64,000 bases of DNA from Pseudoalteromonas nigrifaciens (GTDB lineage: Bacteria > Pseudomonadota > Gammaproteobacteria > Enterobacterales > Alteromonadaceae), in contig NZ_CP011036.1 in assembly GCF_002221505.1 (NCBI RefSeq), positions 930,001-994,000 on the forward strand. Direction: 5' to 3'. Position numbers and translations under genes: made by a program. Under the pieces are notes generated by a model. That model was not told the origin of the DNA, ran no database searches, and saw only the letters and a list, made by a program, of their open reading frames with translations. Shown piece after piece: positions 39,022 to 48,139 of the stretch; position 1 is the first letter of the stretch, and each line of letters begins with the position of its first letter.

Positions 39022-39549
39022 TACACTTCCTCGATGATTTTTTATATTTATTTCAGCGATAGGCATTCACTAACTACTGCAACCCTCATTGAGTAAAGCT
39101 TATCAAAGAGGAAATGCCTAACCGCTATTTTGTTGTACTTTTTTTACACTGCGGTTTGAAAGTAGCGATAAGTGATCTGTTGAGCATCACGCATTTGGAC
39201 TATGTGTAAATAAGAGGTAAACAAACTGCTGCTTTGGTGTTGTTTTATAAGCGTTATATAAGTTAGTGTCCGTTGCCGTATTTGTTCACTTGAGTTTTAC
39301 ACCCATATTTTAATCCCCTTTCTTTGGTTAAGCTGTTGAATTTAAAGTGATATCACTGAGTTTGGAAATATTGTTCTTTATTATGTGAGTTGCTTAATAG
39401 CGCTGTTAATTATTGCGTGGAATGAGAAGTTTTTTTGCTTAGTCCATATTGACGATGAGAGATAGTGGCTAGTGTGAAAATCTGGTGTTAAGCAAGTTGG
39501 TGAGTTTAACCAGTGCAATTGCGCGCTAATTCTATGAAGGATAACAACC
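39022..39549. promoter_or_regulatory. Divergent control region with regulon motif copies 2 and 3
   Basis: This is a 528-bp gene-free region between the TonB receptor (-) and the monooxygenase (+). CTTAGTCCATATTGACGATG (39438-39457) is, on the minus strand, a 16/20 match to the motif at 46233. CATCACGCATTTGGACTATG (39185-39204) is a weaker 14/20 match nearer the receptor. No ORF was found. One site per direction would allow co-regulation of uptake and the first oxidation step. Confidence 0.5.
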
Positions 39550-40770
39550 ATGAGTGTTCCATATAAAATTGATATTACAGGTATCTCAGATGATTTTCTT
39601 ACACCAGAAGCTAATCGTCTCATCGCAGCGGCAGAGAAGTTGGTTCCTAACTTACTTGAGCGCGCCCAAGCTGCAGAAACTGCTGGTAAAGTACCTGATG
39701 AAACAATAAAAGAAATGATTGCAGCAGGTTTGTTCCGTGTTTTACAACCTAAACGCTGGGGCGGATATGAGCTTGACCCTAGAGTATTTTATATTATTCA
39801 AATGACGCTAGCGCAAGGTTGTATGTCTACCGCTTGGATTTATGGTGTTATTGGCGTACATAACTGGCAAATTGGCTTGTTTGATGAAAGGGCACAAATA
39901 GAAGTACTTGCTGAAAACCCAGAAATATTGATTGCTTCTACTTATATGCCAGTGGGCAAAGTAGAAAAAGTGGAAGGTGGTTTTAACTTTTCAGGCCGTT
40001 GGGGTTTTTCAAGCGGTGTAGAGCACTGTGAATGGATATTTTTAGGTGGCTTAGTGCCTAAATCACCAGGCAGTAAAGAGCTTGAACATAGAACATTCTT
40101 ATTACCTAAATCTGATTTTAAAGTGGTAAAAAACTGGGATGTACTTGGACTACGCGCTTCTGGTAGTCACGATATTGTGGTTGAAGGGGCATTTGTTCCT
40201 GAGTATCGCACCCACCAAACTAATGACTACAGCGACGCAGCTTGTAAAGGGCGCGCGATTAATGATAACTGGTTATACCGTATCCCATTTGTGCAGATAT
40301 TTCAGCGTGCTGTATCTACCGCGTGTATTGGTGCACTGGATGGTGCTGTTACTGAATTTCGTCATCGCTGCGCTGAACATGTGGGTAAACACGGTGGTAA
40401 AACTGCAGAAGACGTGAATGCGCAAATGGCAGTAACCGAAGCAATAATGACCAGCGATCAGTTGAAGTTGGTGTTGTTTCGTAATTTTGCAGAAGTGGTA
40501 AAGCATACTCAAAATGGCGAAATGATGCCAGTTAATGACCGTTTACTACAGCGCGCGCAATCAGCAGCTGTGCCTAAACAGTGTAGTGAAAGAATTAACG
40601 AGATTATGCGCGCTTGTGCAGCGTCGGGAACTTATAAAGGTAATCCGATTGAGCGAATTTTTCGCGATATAAATCAGTCTCGTGGTCATATTGCTAACAA
40701 TACAGATACTTACATGCGTGCACATGGCACTGTAATGCTAGGTTTACCTAACTCAGATCCTTTTGTATAA
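39550..40770 (+). CDS. HsaA-like flavin-dependent monooxygenase (acyl-CoA dehydrogenase fold)
   Basis: This two-component group D flavin monooxygenase oxygenase has 406 aa. By eye it strongly follows HsaA, the 3-HSA hydroxylase of steroid ring A/B degradation. Shared segments include VLQPKRWGGYELDP, STAWIYGVIGVHNWQIGLFDERAQ, SGRWGFSSGVEHCEW and GLRASGSHDIVVEGAFVP. Homologues also hydroxylate other phenols (HpaB-C2 type), so the substrate is inferred. It would need reduced flavin from a separate reductase; no HsaB-type flavin reductase is nearby. It has an AAGGA ribosome site and is first in an operon with the ferredoxin-type reductase, an SDR and an OYE. Confidence 0.82.
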   Translation: MSVPYKIDITGISDDFLTPEANRLIAAAEKLVPNLLERAQAAETAGKVPDETIKEMIAAGLFRVLQPKRWGGYELDPRVFYIIQMTLAQGCMSTAWIYGVIGVHNWQIGLFDERAQIEVLAENPEILIASTYMPVGKVEKVEGGFNFSGRWGFSSGVEHCEWIFLGGLVPKSPGSKELEHRTFLLPKSDFKVVKNWDVLGLRASGSHDIVVEGAFVPEYRTHQTNDYSDAACKGRAINDNWLYRIPFVQIFQRAVSTACIGALDGAVTEFRHRCAEHVGKHGGKTAEDVNAQMAVTEAIMTSDQLKLVLFRNFAEVVKHTQNGEMMPVNDRLLQRAQSAAVPKQCSERINEIMRACAASGTYKGNPIERIFRDINQSRGHIANNTDTYMRAHGTVMLGLPNSDPFV

Positions 40771-40784
40771 GCTAGGGAGTCGCT

Positions 40785-41855
40785 ATGTCTCGTTATCATA
40801 ATTTAACTATTGCTGAAGTAATACAAGAAACCGCTGATGCGAACTCTATTGTATTTGACGTACCAGCATCGTTAACCGAGCAATTTGACTATCAGCCGGG
40901 TCAATTTTTGACCCTTAAACTCCCTTATGAAGGGGCGTTTTTGATGCGTTGTTACTCTATGTCGAGCACGCCAAGCCAAGATACAGGATTACGTGTCACG
41001 GTTAAGCGTGTAGCAGACGGGCGAGGTTCAAACTGGATTTGCGATAATCTTAAAGCGGGTAGCAACATAGAAGTGATGCAACCTGCTGGGCTGTTTGTGC
41101 CAAAAGATTTAGCGGAAGATCATTTGTTATGTGCAGGGGGCAGTGGTGTTACTCCTGTGCTGTCTATTTTGCGACATGTGTTAATTAATGGCACCGGAAA
41201 GGTGCGGGTTATATACGCTAATCGCGATGAAGCCTCGGTTATATTTCAGCAAACATTTAAGGCATTATCGGCGCAGTACCCAGAGCGTCTTGAAGTGATT
41301 CATTTATTAGATTCGTTACAAGGCATTCCTTCATTATCACTGTTAACTTCGTTAGCCGATGGTATGCAACAAGGACGTGCTTTTATTTGTGGCCCTGGGC
41401 CATTTATGGATGCAATGGAATTGGCCGTTAAAGCCGCTAAATTTCCTGCTAGTCGTATCCATATTGAACGCTTTTCTAGTGCAGTGCCAAAAATCACAAC
41501 AAAACCGGTACCAGCCAATTCATTAAAAACACCGATTCAAGACAATATCGCAGAACTTGTTGTTGATGAAGCAAATATGCCAGCGGCAACAATACAGCTT
41601 GAACTTGATGGCGAACATTATGTTATTGCTTGTGAGAGCGGACAAACCGTGCTTGATGCAGCTGAAAAAATAGGTATTGAATTACCCTACTCTTGTCGCG
41701 AGGGCATGTGTGCCTCGTGTATGTGTGAAGTGGTGTCAGGGCAAGTAAAACTTAATAATAATGATGTGCTCGATGAAAAAGATTTAGCAAACAACTTAAC
41801 GCTAAGTTGCCAAGCAGTGCCTTTAACCAGTGAGCTTAAGCTCAAATATACCTAA
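40785..41855 (+). CDS. KshB/PaaE-type FAD, NAD(P)H and 2Fe-2S oxidoreductase
   Basis: This electron-transfer protein has 356 aa and domain order FAD-binding barrel (RCYSMSSTP, about 48-56), NAD-binding (CAGGSGVTPVLS, about 111-122) and C-terminal plant-type ferredoxin. Cluster ligands are Cys304, Cys309, Cys312 and Cys342 (CREGMCASC...LSCQA). KshB feeds Rieske 9alpha-hydroxylases and PaaE the phenylacetyl-CoA epoxidase. Here no Rieske or PaaABC partner is in view; it follows the HsaA-like gene by 14 bp, so it either serves an oxygenase elsewhere or an unusual pairing. Confidence 0.85.
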   Translation: MSRYHNLTIAEVIQETADANSIVFDVPASLTEQFDYQPGQFLTLKLPYEGAFLMRCYSMSSTPSQDTGLRVTVKRVADGRGSNWICDNLKAGSNIEVMQPAGLFVPKDLAEDHLLCAGGSGVTPVLSILRHVLINGTGKVRVIYANRDEASVIFQQTFKALSAQYPERLEVIHLLDSLQGIPSLSLLTSLADGMQQGRAFICGPGPFMDAMELAVKAAKFPASRIHIERFSSAVPKITTKPVPANSLKTPIQDNIAELVVDEANMPAATIQLELDGEHYVIACESGQTVLDAAEKIGIELPYSCREGMCASCMCEVVSGQVKLNNNDVLDEKDLANNLTLSCQAVPLTSELKLKYT

Positions 41856-41945
41856 CACTTAATATTAATATCAGTAACGCAACGCGTTATCACTCATTCA
41901 CTCAGTGCAACATTGTTTGCACGTTTCCGATATAAGGAATTTCTC

Positions 41946-42716
41946 ATGCAATCTCGTTTTAAAGATAAAGTCGCTTTCGTAACAGGTGGTGGCAGCGGAA
42001 TTGGTGCAGCTACTGCACAGCGACTTGCACAAGAGGGCGCCACAGTAATTATTTGTGGTCGCAATAAAGCACCATTAGACGAAGTAGTAGCGACTATTCG
42101 CCAGCAAGGCGGTAACGCTCATGCAGTACAAGCCGATGTAAGCAACGAGCAAGCATTTGTTACAGCACTTGAGCAAACGGCGGAGCAATATGGCAGCCTC
42201 GATATTTTAGTTAATAATGCCATGGCCTTTACGTATGGGGCAATTGAAGATATGAGCACCGAACAGTGGCATAGCAACTTTACAACCTCGGTCGATGGTA
42301 CATTTTGGGGCACCCGAACGGCAATGCAATTAATGAAAGAAAAAGGCGGTGCTATTGTTAATATTTCATCTATTTGTGGTGAATTAGGTACGCCGATGAT
42401 GGCCGGATATAGCGCCTCTAAAGCGGCGGTAGTTAATTTTTCACGTGCGGCTGCGGCAGAAGGTGCAGCGCATAACATTCGCGTTAATGTGGTAGTACCC
42501 GCAGTAGTAGAAACCCCGGCTACGGCAGGTATGTTAAGTGACGAGGGTATGCTAAATAATACCAACAGGCTTATTCCTATGGGTCGTGTTGGCCGCGCCG
42601 ATGAGTTAGCCAGTGCAATTGCCTTTTTAGCCAGCGATGACGCATCTTATATAACAGGGGCTTCTTTACCTGTTGATGGTGGCCGCGCAGCAGTATTGGT
42701 AACCGCTTTAGATTAA
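41946..42716 (+). CDS. Short-chain dehydrogenase/reductase
   Basis: This 256-aa classical SDR has TGGGSGIG at 13-20, NNAMAF, catalytic Ser in NISSICG, and Tyr/Lys in YSASKAA (Tyr about 156). The C-terminus has the usual PVDGGRAA. A hydroxysteroid-type dehydrogenase is the contextual guess. ATG at 41946 has AAGGAA upstream; an in-frame ATG 33 bp earlier lacks one. A small hairpin GTGCAA/TTGCAC (41905-41922) lies in the 90-bp gap before it. Confidence 0.85.
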   Translation: MQSRFKDKVAFVTGGGSGIGAATAQRLAQEGATVIICGRNKAPLDEVVATIRQQGGNAHAVQADVSNEQAFVTALEQTAEQYGSLDILVNNAMAFTYGAIEDMSTEQWHSNFTTSVDGTFWGTRTAMQLMKEKGGAIVNISSICGELGTPMMAGYSASKAAVVNFSRAAAAEGAAHNIRVNVVVPAVVETPATAGMLSDEGMLNNTNRLIPMGRVGRADELASAIAFLASDDASYITGASLPVDGGRAAVLVTALD

Positions 42717-42725
42717 GGACATTGT

Positions 42726-43793
42726 ATGACCACAAATAACCCACTATTAACCCCATGCAAATTGGGTGATATAGAAATAGCAAACCGAGTAATAATGGCG
42801 CCAATGACGCGTAATCGCGCTGATGCAGATGGTACACCTAATAGCATAATGCGTGACTATTATGCACAGCGAGCAAGTGCTGGGCTGATTGTAGCTGAAG
42901 GCTCGTGGCCTGTTGTTACAGGGCAAGCGTATAATCGCCAACCGGGAATAGAAACGCCAAAGCAAATTCAAGCATGGCGCGAGGTAACCGATGCAGTACA
43001 TCAGGCGGGCGGTAAAATAGTGCTGCAAATTATGCATGCAGGGCGTATTGGCTCGCACCATATTAAAGGTAGTGATGTAGCTACTGTTGCTCCTTCAGCG
43101 ATAAAAGCTCGTGGCGAAGTGTATACCGACAGTGCGGGTATGCAGCCATTTGATATGCCTGAGGCCTTAACTACAGAGCAAGTGTGGCAAGTAATAGATG
43201 AGCATCGCCAAGCTGCCGAAAATGCAAAAGAAGCTGGTTTTGATGGTGTTGAACTGCATTGCACCAGTGGCTACTTACCTATGCAATTTTTGTGTTCTGA
43301 TTCAAACCAACGCAACGACGAGTTTGGTGGTAGCGCTCAAGCACGCGCTAAATTTGCTAGTGAATGTATACGAGCTATGGCGACGGTATTTGGCGCAGGG
43401 CGAGTTGGTTTGCGGATGAATCCGGGAAACCGCTTTAACGATACCAAAGATGAAAACCCAGCAGAAAGTCATTTGGCCTTGCTGCATGCGGTGGCCGATT
43501 TAGATCTTGCTTATTTGCATATTATGCGTGCGCCGACAGCCGATATCGACGCCTTTAAAATGGGCAGAGAAGCATTTAAAGGCGCTCTGATCATTAATGA
43601 TGGCTTTGATGGCGAGTCTGCTGCTGAGGCGGTTACTTCAAACCAAGCAGAAGCGATTTCATTTGCTCGTCACTATGTTGCTAACCCTGATTTAGTAACT
43701 CGTTTTGCAGCGCAATTACCGCTGGCAAAGTTTAAACGTGAAACACTTTATACCCCAGGTGCGGCAGGCTACACCGATTATCCAAACGCATAA
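42726..43793 (+). CDS. Old Yellow Enzyme-family NADH:flavin oxidoreductase
   Basis: This FMN-dependent ene-reductase-like protein has 355 aa (NemA/OYE class). It shows NRVIMAPMTRNRAD, a likely FMN Gln in LQIMHAGRIG and NQRNDEFGGS. The active-site triplet is odd: the OYE pair His-x-x-Asn/His reads His178-Cys-Thr-Ser181, while the proton-donor Tyr183 is kept. Ser at this site should alter carbonyl binding. It lies 9 bp after the SDR gene, last of the monooxygenase operon, followed by a long hairpin. Reduction of a steroid enone is a contextual guess. Confidence 0.85.
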   Translation: MTTNNPLLTPCKLGDIEIANRVIMAPMTRNRADADGTPNSIMRDYYAQRASAGLIVAEGSWPVVTGQAYNRQPGIETPKQIQAWREVTDAVHQAGGKIVLQIMHAGRIGSHHIKGSDVATVAPSAIKARGEVYTDSAGMQPFDMPEALTTEQVWQVIDEHRQAAENAKEAGFDGVELHCTSGYLPMQFLCSDSNQRNDEFGGSAQARAKFASECIRAMATVFGAGRVGLRMNPGNRFNDTKDENPAESHLALLHAVADLDLAYLHIMRAPTADIDAFKMGREAFKGALIINDGFDGESAAEAVTSNQAEAISFARHYVANPDLVTRFAAQLPLAKFKRETLYTPGAAGYTDYPNA

Positions 43794-43804
43794 TAAAGTA
43801 CTGT

Positions 43805-43845
43805 TATTGAGTGTTGCAACATAATATGTGCTGCAACACTCAATA
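43805..43845 (+). terminator. Long hairpin at the end of the monooxygenase operon
   Basis: Perfect 14-base arms TATTGAGTGTTGCA and TGCAACACTCAATA enclose a smaller ACAT/ATGT stem. No T tract follows, so it may end transcription with Rho or protect the mRNA 3' end instead of acting as a classic intrinsic terminator. Confidence 0.5.
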
Positions 43846-44080
43846 GCTTCATTTCATCATTTGTCATAGTTTTCATACAATAAACTTAATCGTTAAAATA
43901 GATTAATATTACTTTAATTAGACTAAATGATAATCAAAGAGTCACTTGCAAACCTTGCTAATAACGGTGATAGTGGAGTAAGTGAAATATTAAATAGCAG
44001 TATAAATTAATAATATAGCATGCTTATTTTTTTGTTTTATTTTCAAGTTTTAATCAAAAAAAATAACTATAGGTTGAAAA

Positions 44081-45241
44081 ATGGCACAATTAGATATAAG
44101 TCTCGATGCATATAATGAATTAATAAATGCATTATATGAAGCGTCGGCAGATACCAGTTCTTCAAGTTGGAATATCCCTCTAAAGCTAATCCAAAGCATA
44201 CTTCAAGCAAACTATGTCACCTTAATATTAAAAGTTCCCGAGGAAGACGATTTAGGATTAATGATCGCAGTAGGTGAAGGTTTAGAAGAAGGGGACACCG
44301 TTCAGCATTTACCCTATCAATATAAATTAACCCCTTTTGCTGATCAACCACTTGATACAGTGTTAACTGTTGCGGATTTTATGGATGAAAACGAATGGAA
44401 AAATTCATCATATAGAGAACACTGGTGCGAAAAAAATAACATTTACCATGTACTCACTGCCGATATTAGCACTCCTAATGTTGGTCATTTAAGGTTTAGG
44501 GTTACGCGAACCGATGCACAAGAAGATTTTTCTCAAGCTGATAAAGCGTTTGTAGAGTTACTTATCCCGCATTTTAGACGCGCAATTACTACTTTTTTAC
44601 AGCTTTATAGTAGTGCCTCTTTAGGCTCGTTATATTCTCGTGCTATTGGTCGTTTGTCTATTGCTACTATTACTATTGATGAGCATGGCAAAGTACTCGA
44701 TAAAAACGTATTTGCTAGCCATATACTCGACGCCGAAGACGGGCTTAAAATAATTGGTGGTAAACTAACCGCGCAAGATAACAGTGATAATCGCGAGTTA
44801 AAACGCTTAATTAAAGCAACGTTTGCTAATGCTGATGGCAAGCAAACTATGCCAGAGGCAATGTCGATTACTCGTCCATCAGGCGAAATAGCTCTTGGTG
44901 TAGTAATTGAAGTTATTCCCTCATTAGGTTGGGCTGAAGGTAAAGGGCAAAACAAGGCCGTAATTTACATTCGCGATGCGGTAGGTAAATCGACCACCAG
45001 TATTGAAATATCGAAAAAGCTATTTGGTTTAACGCCGGCAGAAACTGCGCTATCACTGCAGTTAACTAATGGTTTATCGTTAGAAGAAGCTGCTGAAGAG
45101 CTAAATATTCGCCGTAACACAGCGCGTGCTCACTTACGTTCTATATTTTCTAAAACCGGTGTACGCAGGCAAACAGAGTTAGTTAGATTGTTTTTAAATA
45201 GTGTCGCTGCGCTGGGCTACGACGACAGAAATAGCTTGTAA
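44081..45241 (+). CDS. LuxR-family transcriptional regulator
   Basis: This 386-aa protein has a C-terminal LuxR/FixJ helix-turn-helix (about 322-380: LFGLTPAETALSLQLTNGLS, then NIRRNTARAHLRSIFSKTG). The N-terminal 200 residues look like a GAF/PAS-type sensor, and a second PAS-like stretch spans about 185-300 (ATITIDEHGKVLDKNVFASH). No receiver Asp motif or autoinducer domain is recognised. It is the only regulator in the visible locus, so it is the first candidate to bind the shared promoter motif (inference). Its own 287-bp upstream region has only a weak motif-like stretch. It is monocistronic. Confidence 0.82.
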   Translation: MAQLDISLDAYNELINALYEASADTSSSSWNIPLKLIQSILQANYVTLILKVPEEDDLGLMIAVGEGLEEGDTVQHLPYQYKLTPFADQPLDTVLTVADFMDENEWKNSSYREHWCEKNNIYHVLTADISTPNVGHLRFRVTRTDAQEDFSQADKAFVELLIPHFRRAITTFLQLYSSASLGSLYSRAIGRLSIATITIDEHGKVLDKNVFASHILDAEDGLKIIGGKLTAQDNSDNRELKRLIKATFANADGKQTMPEAMSITRPSGEIALGVVIEVIPSLGWAEGKGQNKAVIYIRDAVGKSTTSIEISKKLFGLTPAETALSLQLTNGLSLEEAAEELNIRRNTARAHLRSIFSKTGVRRQTELVRLFLNSVAALGYDDRNSL

Positions 45242-45291
45242 ACTTTATTACAAACGATTCCTGCCTTACCTTAAAGTAAAAATAAGTAGGC

Positions 45292-45317
45292 AAAAAAAAG
45301 CCAGCTAAATGCTGGCT
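45292..45317 (-). terminator. Terminator of the enoyl-CoA hydratase gene
   Basis: The stem AGCCAGC/GCTGGCT with loop TAAAT (45299-45317) has eight A residues at 45292-45299, giving a T run on the minus strand. It also separates the convergent luxR-type gene. Confidence 0.75.
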
Positions 45318-45367
45318 AAAATTAACAAAGGGGAGTGTTAATTAATTTAAATTAATGACTATTACCC

Positions 45368-46153
45368 TTACTTTCCGCTAAATACAGGATGGCGTTTTTG
45401 TAAAAACGCCTCCATACCTTCACGTTGATCTTTTGATGCAAATAATAACGCATTTGCTTTGCGCTCCAGCGCCATAGCACTGGCAAGTGGAGCGTCCATT
45501 CCTGCTAAAATAACTTCTTTTATTTGCTCTGCCGCTAGCGGAGGCATACGTGCTATGCGACGACAATTTGCTAGTGCCTGTTTATATACATCGTCATCTT
45601 CGCACAGCTCACTTACCAGTCCGCCTACCCAAGCATCGTAAGCACTAATAGGCTTACCTGTAAGCGCCATTTGCATTGCTTTAGCTTTACCTACTGCACG
45701 TACTAAACGCTGCGTGCCACCAATACCTGGCATAATGCCAATGGCTATTTCGGGCTGACAAAAACTTGCGCCTTTACCGGCAATAATAATGTCGGCCAAC
45801 ATGGCCAGTTCACAGCCACCGCCATACGCGTAGCCATTTACTGCAGCAACTACAGGAATTGGGCATTGCTCAATAGGTGCCCATAGGCGTTCTGTATGGC
45901 GCTGGTAAATCTCAATTGGGTCTGCATCTATTAAGCTAGTAATGTCGCCGCCTGCAGCAAATACTTTGTCGCCACCGGTTAATAAAATACAGCGAATGTC
46001 TTTATTGTTTGCCAGCTCAGTAAAGTACTTAGATAGTAATGTTTGCAGCTCTAAGCTTAATGCATTGGTGGCACTGGGTCGGTTTAACGTTAACTCGGCC
46101 ACGCCAGGCTCAGGGAAACTTAGTAAAACGCTAGGCTCGTTTGTATCTGTCAT
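45368..46153 (-). CDS. Enoyl-CoA hydratase/isomerase (crotonase family)
   Basis: This 261-aa crotonase-fold protein has both hydratase glutamates: Glu115 in GGGCELAM and Glu135 in FCQPEIAIGIMPG. The oxyanion-hole segment KVFAAGGDITSL is also present. It probably hydrates a 2-enoyl-CoA in side-chain or ring-derived acyl-CoA degradation. GGAG precedes the ATG. It is divergent from the SDR 46315 operon, with regulon motif copy 4 between them. Confidence 0.88.
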   Translation of the reverse strand: MTDTNEPSVLLSFPEPGVAELTLNRPSATNALSLELQTLLSKYFTELANNKDIRCILLTGGDKVFAAGGDITSLIDADPIEIYQRHTERLWAPIEQCPIPVVAAVNGYAYGGGCELAMLADIIIAGKGASFCQPEIAIGIMPGIGGTQRLVRAVGKAKAMQMALTGKPISAYDAWVGGLVSELCEDDDVYKQALANCRRIARMPPLAAEQIKEVILAGMDAPLASAMALERKANALLFASKDQREGMEAFLQKRHPVFSGK

Positions 46154-46232
46154 TCAATACTCCAAAACATTGCTAGGCAACGTACAGTAAAATTTCTATG
46201 TTGTTATTGTCACTTGTTGTCGCTAAACACAG

Positions 46233-46252
46233 CATCGTCCATTTAGACGAAG
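46233..46252. promoter_or_regulatory. Regulon motif, copy 4 (best copy)
   Basis: CATCGTCCATTTAGACGAAG contains inverted arms TCGTC/GACGA around a 6-base centre. A -10-like TAATAC lies 9 bases downstream (46262-46267), so a 17-bp spacer would put the -35 inside the motif. It sits between the divergent crotonase (start 80 bp left) and SDR (start 62 bp right). Confidence 0.6.
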
Positions 46253-46314
46253 CTGGTTATCTAATACTGCCTGTACACTGTTTTTATGGAATTATTTTAT
46301 GACAAGGCTTAATT

Positions 46315-47097
46315 ATGCATGCGAGTAAAAACTATAAAGATAAAGTGGTACTCATAACCGGCGGTACTAAAGGCATTGGCCTTGGTATAGCACAAGGTTT
46401 CTTGTCGGCAGGCGCTAAAGTAGTAGTGTGTGGTCGTGAACAAGTAGAGCAGCTACCACAGGTAATCCTTGATGGAAAAACTCGTCAGGCACACTTTATT
46501 CAAGCAGATGTGAAAGATATTGATAGTACTGCAGCCATGTTTAGCACCATAGTAAAAGAATATGGCACGCTTGATGTACTCATTAATAATGCGGGCGGCA
46601 GTCCATTTGCTTTGGCCGATAAAGCATCTCCTCGTTTTCATGAGGCTATTCTTAAGCTTAATTTAATTGCACCGTTAAACGTAGCACAGCAAGCAAACGA
46701 AATAATGCAAGCAAATAACAGTGGCTGCATTATTTTTATAGGCAGTATTAGTGCCATGCGAGCTTCACCAGGTACGGCGGCTTATGGCGCTGCTAAAGCG
46801 GGTATTTTATCTTTAGTAAAATCACTTGCAGTAGAGTGGGCACCTAAAGTGCGTGTTGTGGCGGTAAGCCCAGGGTTAGTACATACCGAAAACTCACACC
46901 TACATTACGGTGATGAGGCCGGAATTGCCGCAGTAAGCGCAACAATTCCAGCAGGGCGTATGGCGCAACCAGATGATATTGCTAACGCTTGTTTGTTTTT
47001 AGCTTCAGCAGAAGCAAGTTATGCAAGTGGCTGTAATTTACTGCTAAATGGCGGCGGTGAAATGCCCGCTTTTCTTAGTGCTAGCGAAACTAACTAA
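46315..47097 (+). CDS. Short-chain dehydrogenase/reductase
   Basis: This 260-aa classical SDR has TGGTKGIG at about 15-22, NNAGGS, Ser in IGSISAMR and Tyr157 in AAYGAAKAG. C-terminal LLNGGGEMP is present. It is first gene of the long side-chain operon (46.3-54.4 kb) and follows the best copy of the regulon motif. A 3-hydroxyacyl-CoA or hydroxysteroid dehydrogenase is plausible. Confidence 0.85.
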   Translation: MHASKNYKDKVVLITGGTKGIGLGIAQGFLSAGAKVVVCGREQVEQLPQVILDGKTRQAHFIQADVKDIDSTAAMFSTIVKEYGTLDVLINNAGGSPFALADKASPRFHEAILKLNLIAPLNVAQQANEIMQANNSGCIIFIGSISAMRASPGTAAYGAAKAGILSLVKSLAVEWAPKVRVVAVSPGLVHTENSHLHYGDEAGIAAVSATIPAGRMAQPDDIANACLFLASAEASYASGCNLLLNGGGEMPAFLSASETN

Positions 47098-47152
47098 ATA
47101 ATTAATAATTTTAATTTTTAGAATTTATCTTGATAAATGCAGGAGACGAACA

Positions 47153-48139
47153 TTGGCTAAATATGAATGGTTTGCAGAAATAGAAGCGATGATAGGGCGA
47201 CAATATGGTCGTATCTATGCGTGGGACAAGGTTAATGAAGCTATGGTACGTCAGTGGTGTGAAATTATGGGGGTAGAAAACCCACTTTACACCGATGCAG
47301 ACTACGCGGCAACAACCGAGTATGGGCAACTAGTAGCACCACCAGCAATGTTACAAAGTTGGTGTTTAGCGGGCTTTGGTGACAAAATTTTAGCACCAGG
47401 TTCAACTACCGAAAACCCGTATGGCGTACTCGAAATACTTGAAAAAAATGGCTACCCAGCGGTCGTGGCAGTTAATTCTAACCTAACGTTTGATCGCTAC
47501 ATTACTATGGGTGAAAAGCTTTATTACACCACAGTACTCGATAGCATCAGTGAAGAAAAAACCACCGCACTGGGCACCGGCTTTTTTGTTACGTTAAAAA
47601 TGACTTATTTCTCAGAAAAAACCAATGGTGAAGCCGACGAAAAAGTAGGCGACATGATGTTTAGAGTCATTAAGTTTAAACCAGCGCAAAGGCCTGAGCA
47701 AACAGCGCCCGCTAAAGAAGCACCGGCTAGAAAGCGTCCTAAGCCTGGGATCAGCGACGATAATCGCTTCTTTTGGGAAGGATTTGGCGAGCAAGAGCTG
47801 CGTATTCAACATTGTATAAGCTGCGACAAATTACAACACCCACCAGCACCTGTGTGCATGCATTGCCATTCGTTTGAACTTGATTACCAAGTAGCTAGTG
47901 GTAAGGGTGAGCTGTATTCATTTGTGATAATGCACTACCCACATGTAGCCCCATTTGATAGCCCAAATCCTATTGGTTTGATTGAGCTTGAAGAAGGCGT
48001 ACGTATTCCAGCAGGCTTAATCGGAGTTGAAGAAGGTGTAGCTCCTAAAATTGGCCAAAAAGTGCAAGTCGAATATCACACATTTGATGGTGAGCTGACC
48101 TTGCCACAATTTAGACTTGTTCCAACTAAGGAGTCGTAA
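47153..48139 (+). CDS. MaoC-DUF35 fusion, ChsH2-like steroid enoyl-CoA hydratase subunit
   Basis: This 328-aa protein has an N-terminal hot-dog MaoC-like domain (about 1-165) and a C-terminal DUF35 rubredoxin-like zinc ribbon plus OB fold (zinc cysteines CISC and CMHC at about 221-238). The MaoC half lacks the hydratase Asp-x4-His pair: the site reads Val41...Tyr46 (GVENPLYTD), so it should be a non-catalytic partner. ChsH2 of mycobacterial cholesterol degradation has this same domain order and asymmetry; its DUF35 domain binds the aldolase Ltp2. Start is TTG at 47153, supported by AGGAG seven bases upstream. The stop overlaps the next gene (TAATG). Confidence 0.85.
   Translation: MAKYEWFAEIEAMIGRQYGRIYAWDKVNEAMVRQWCEIMGVENPLYTDADYAATTEYGQLVAPPAMLQSWCLAGFGDKILAPGSTTENPYGVLEILEKNGYPAVVAVNSNLTFDRYITMGEKLYYTTVLDSISEEKTTALGTGFFVTLKMTYFSEKTNGEADEKVGDMMFRVIKFKPAQRPEQTAPAKEAPARKRPKPGISDDNRFFWEGFGEQELRIQHCISCDKLQHPPAPVCMHCHSFELDYQVASGKGELYSFVIMHYPHVAPFDSPNPIGLIELEEGVRIPAGLIGVEEGVAPKIGQKVQVEYHTFDGELTLPQFRLVPTKES

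Noticed and set aside
43880..43920. Motif-like stretch (AATCGTTAAAATAGATTA) before the LuxR-type gene
   Set aside because: Only 11 of 18 positions agree with the regulon motif in very AT-rich DNA, so I did not count it as a site.
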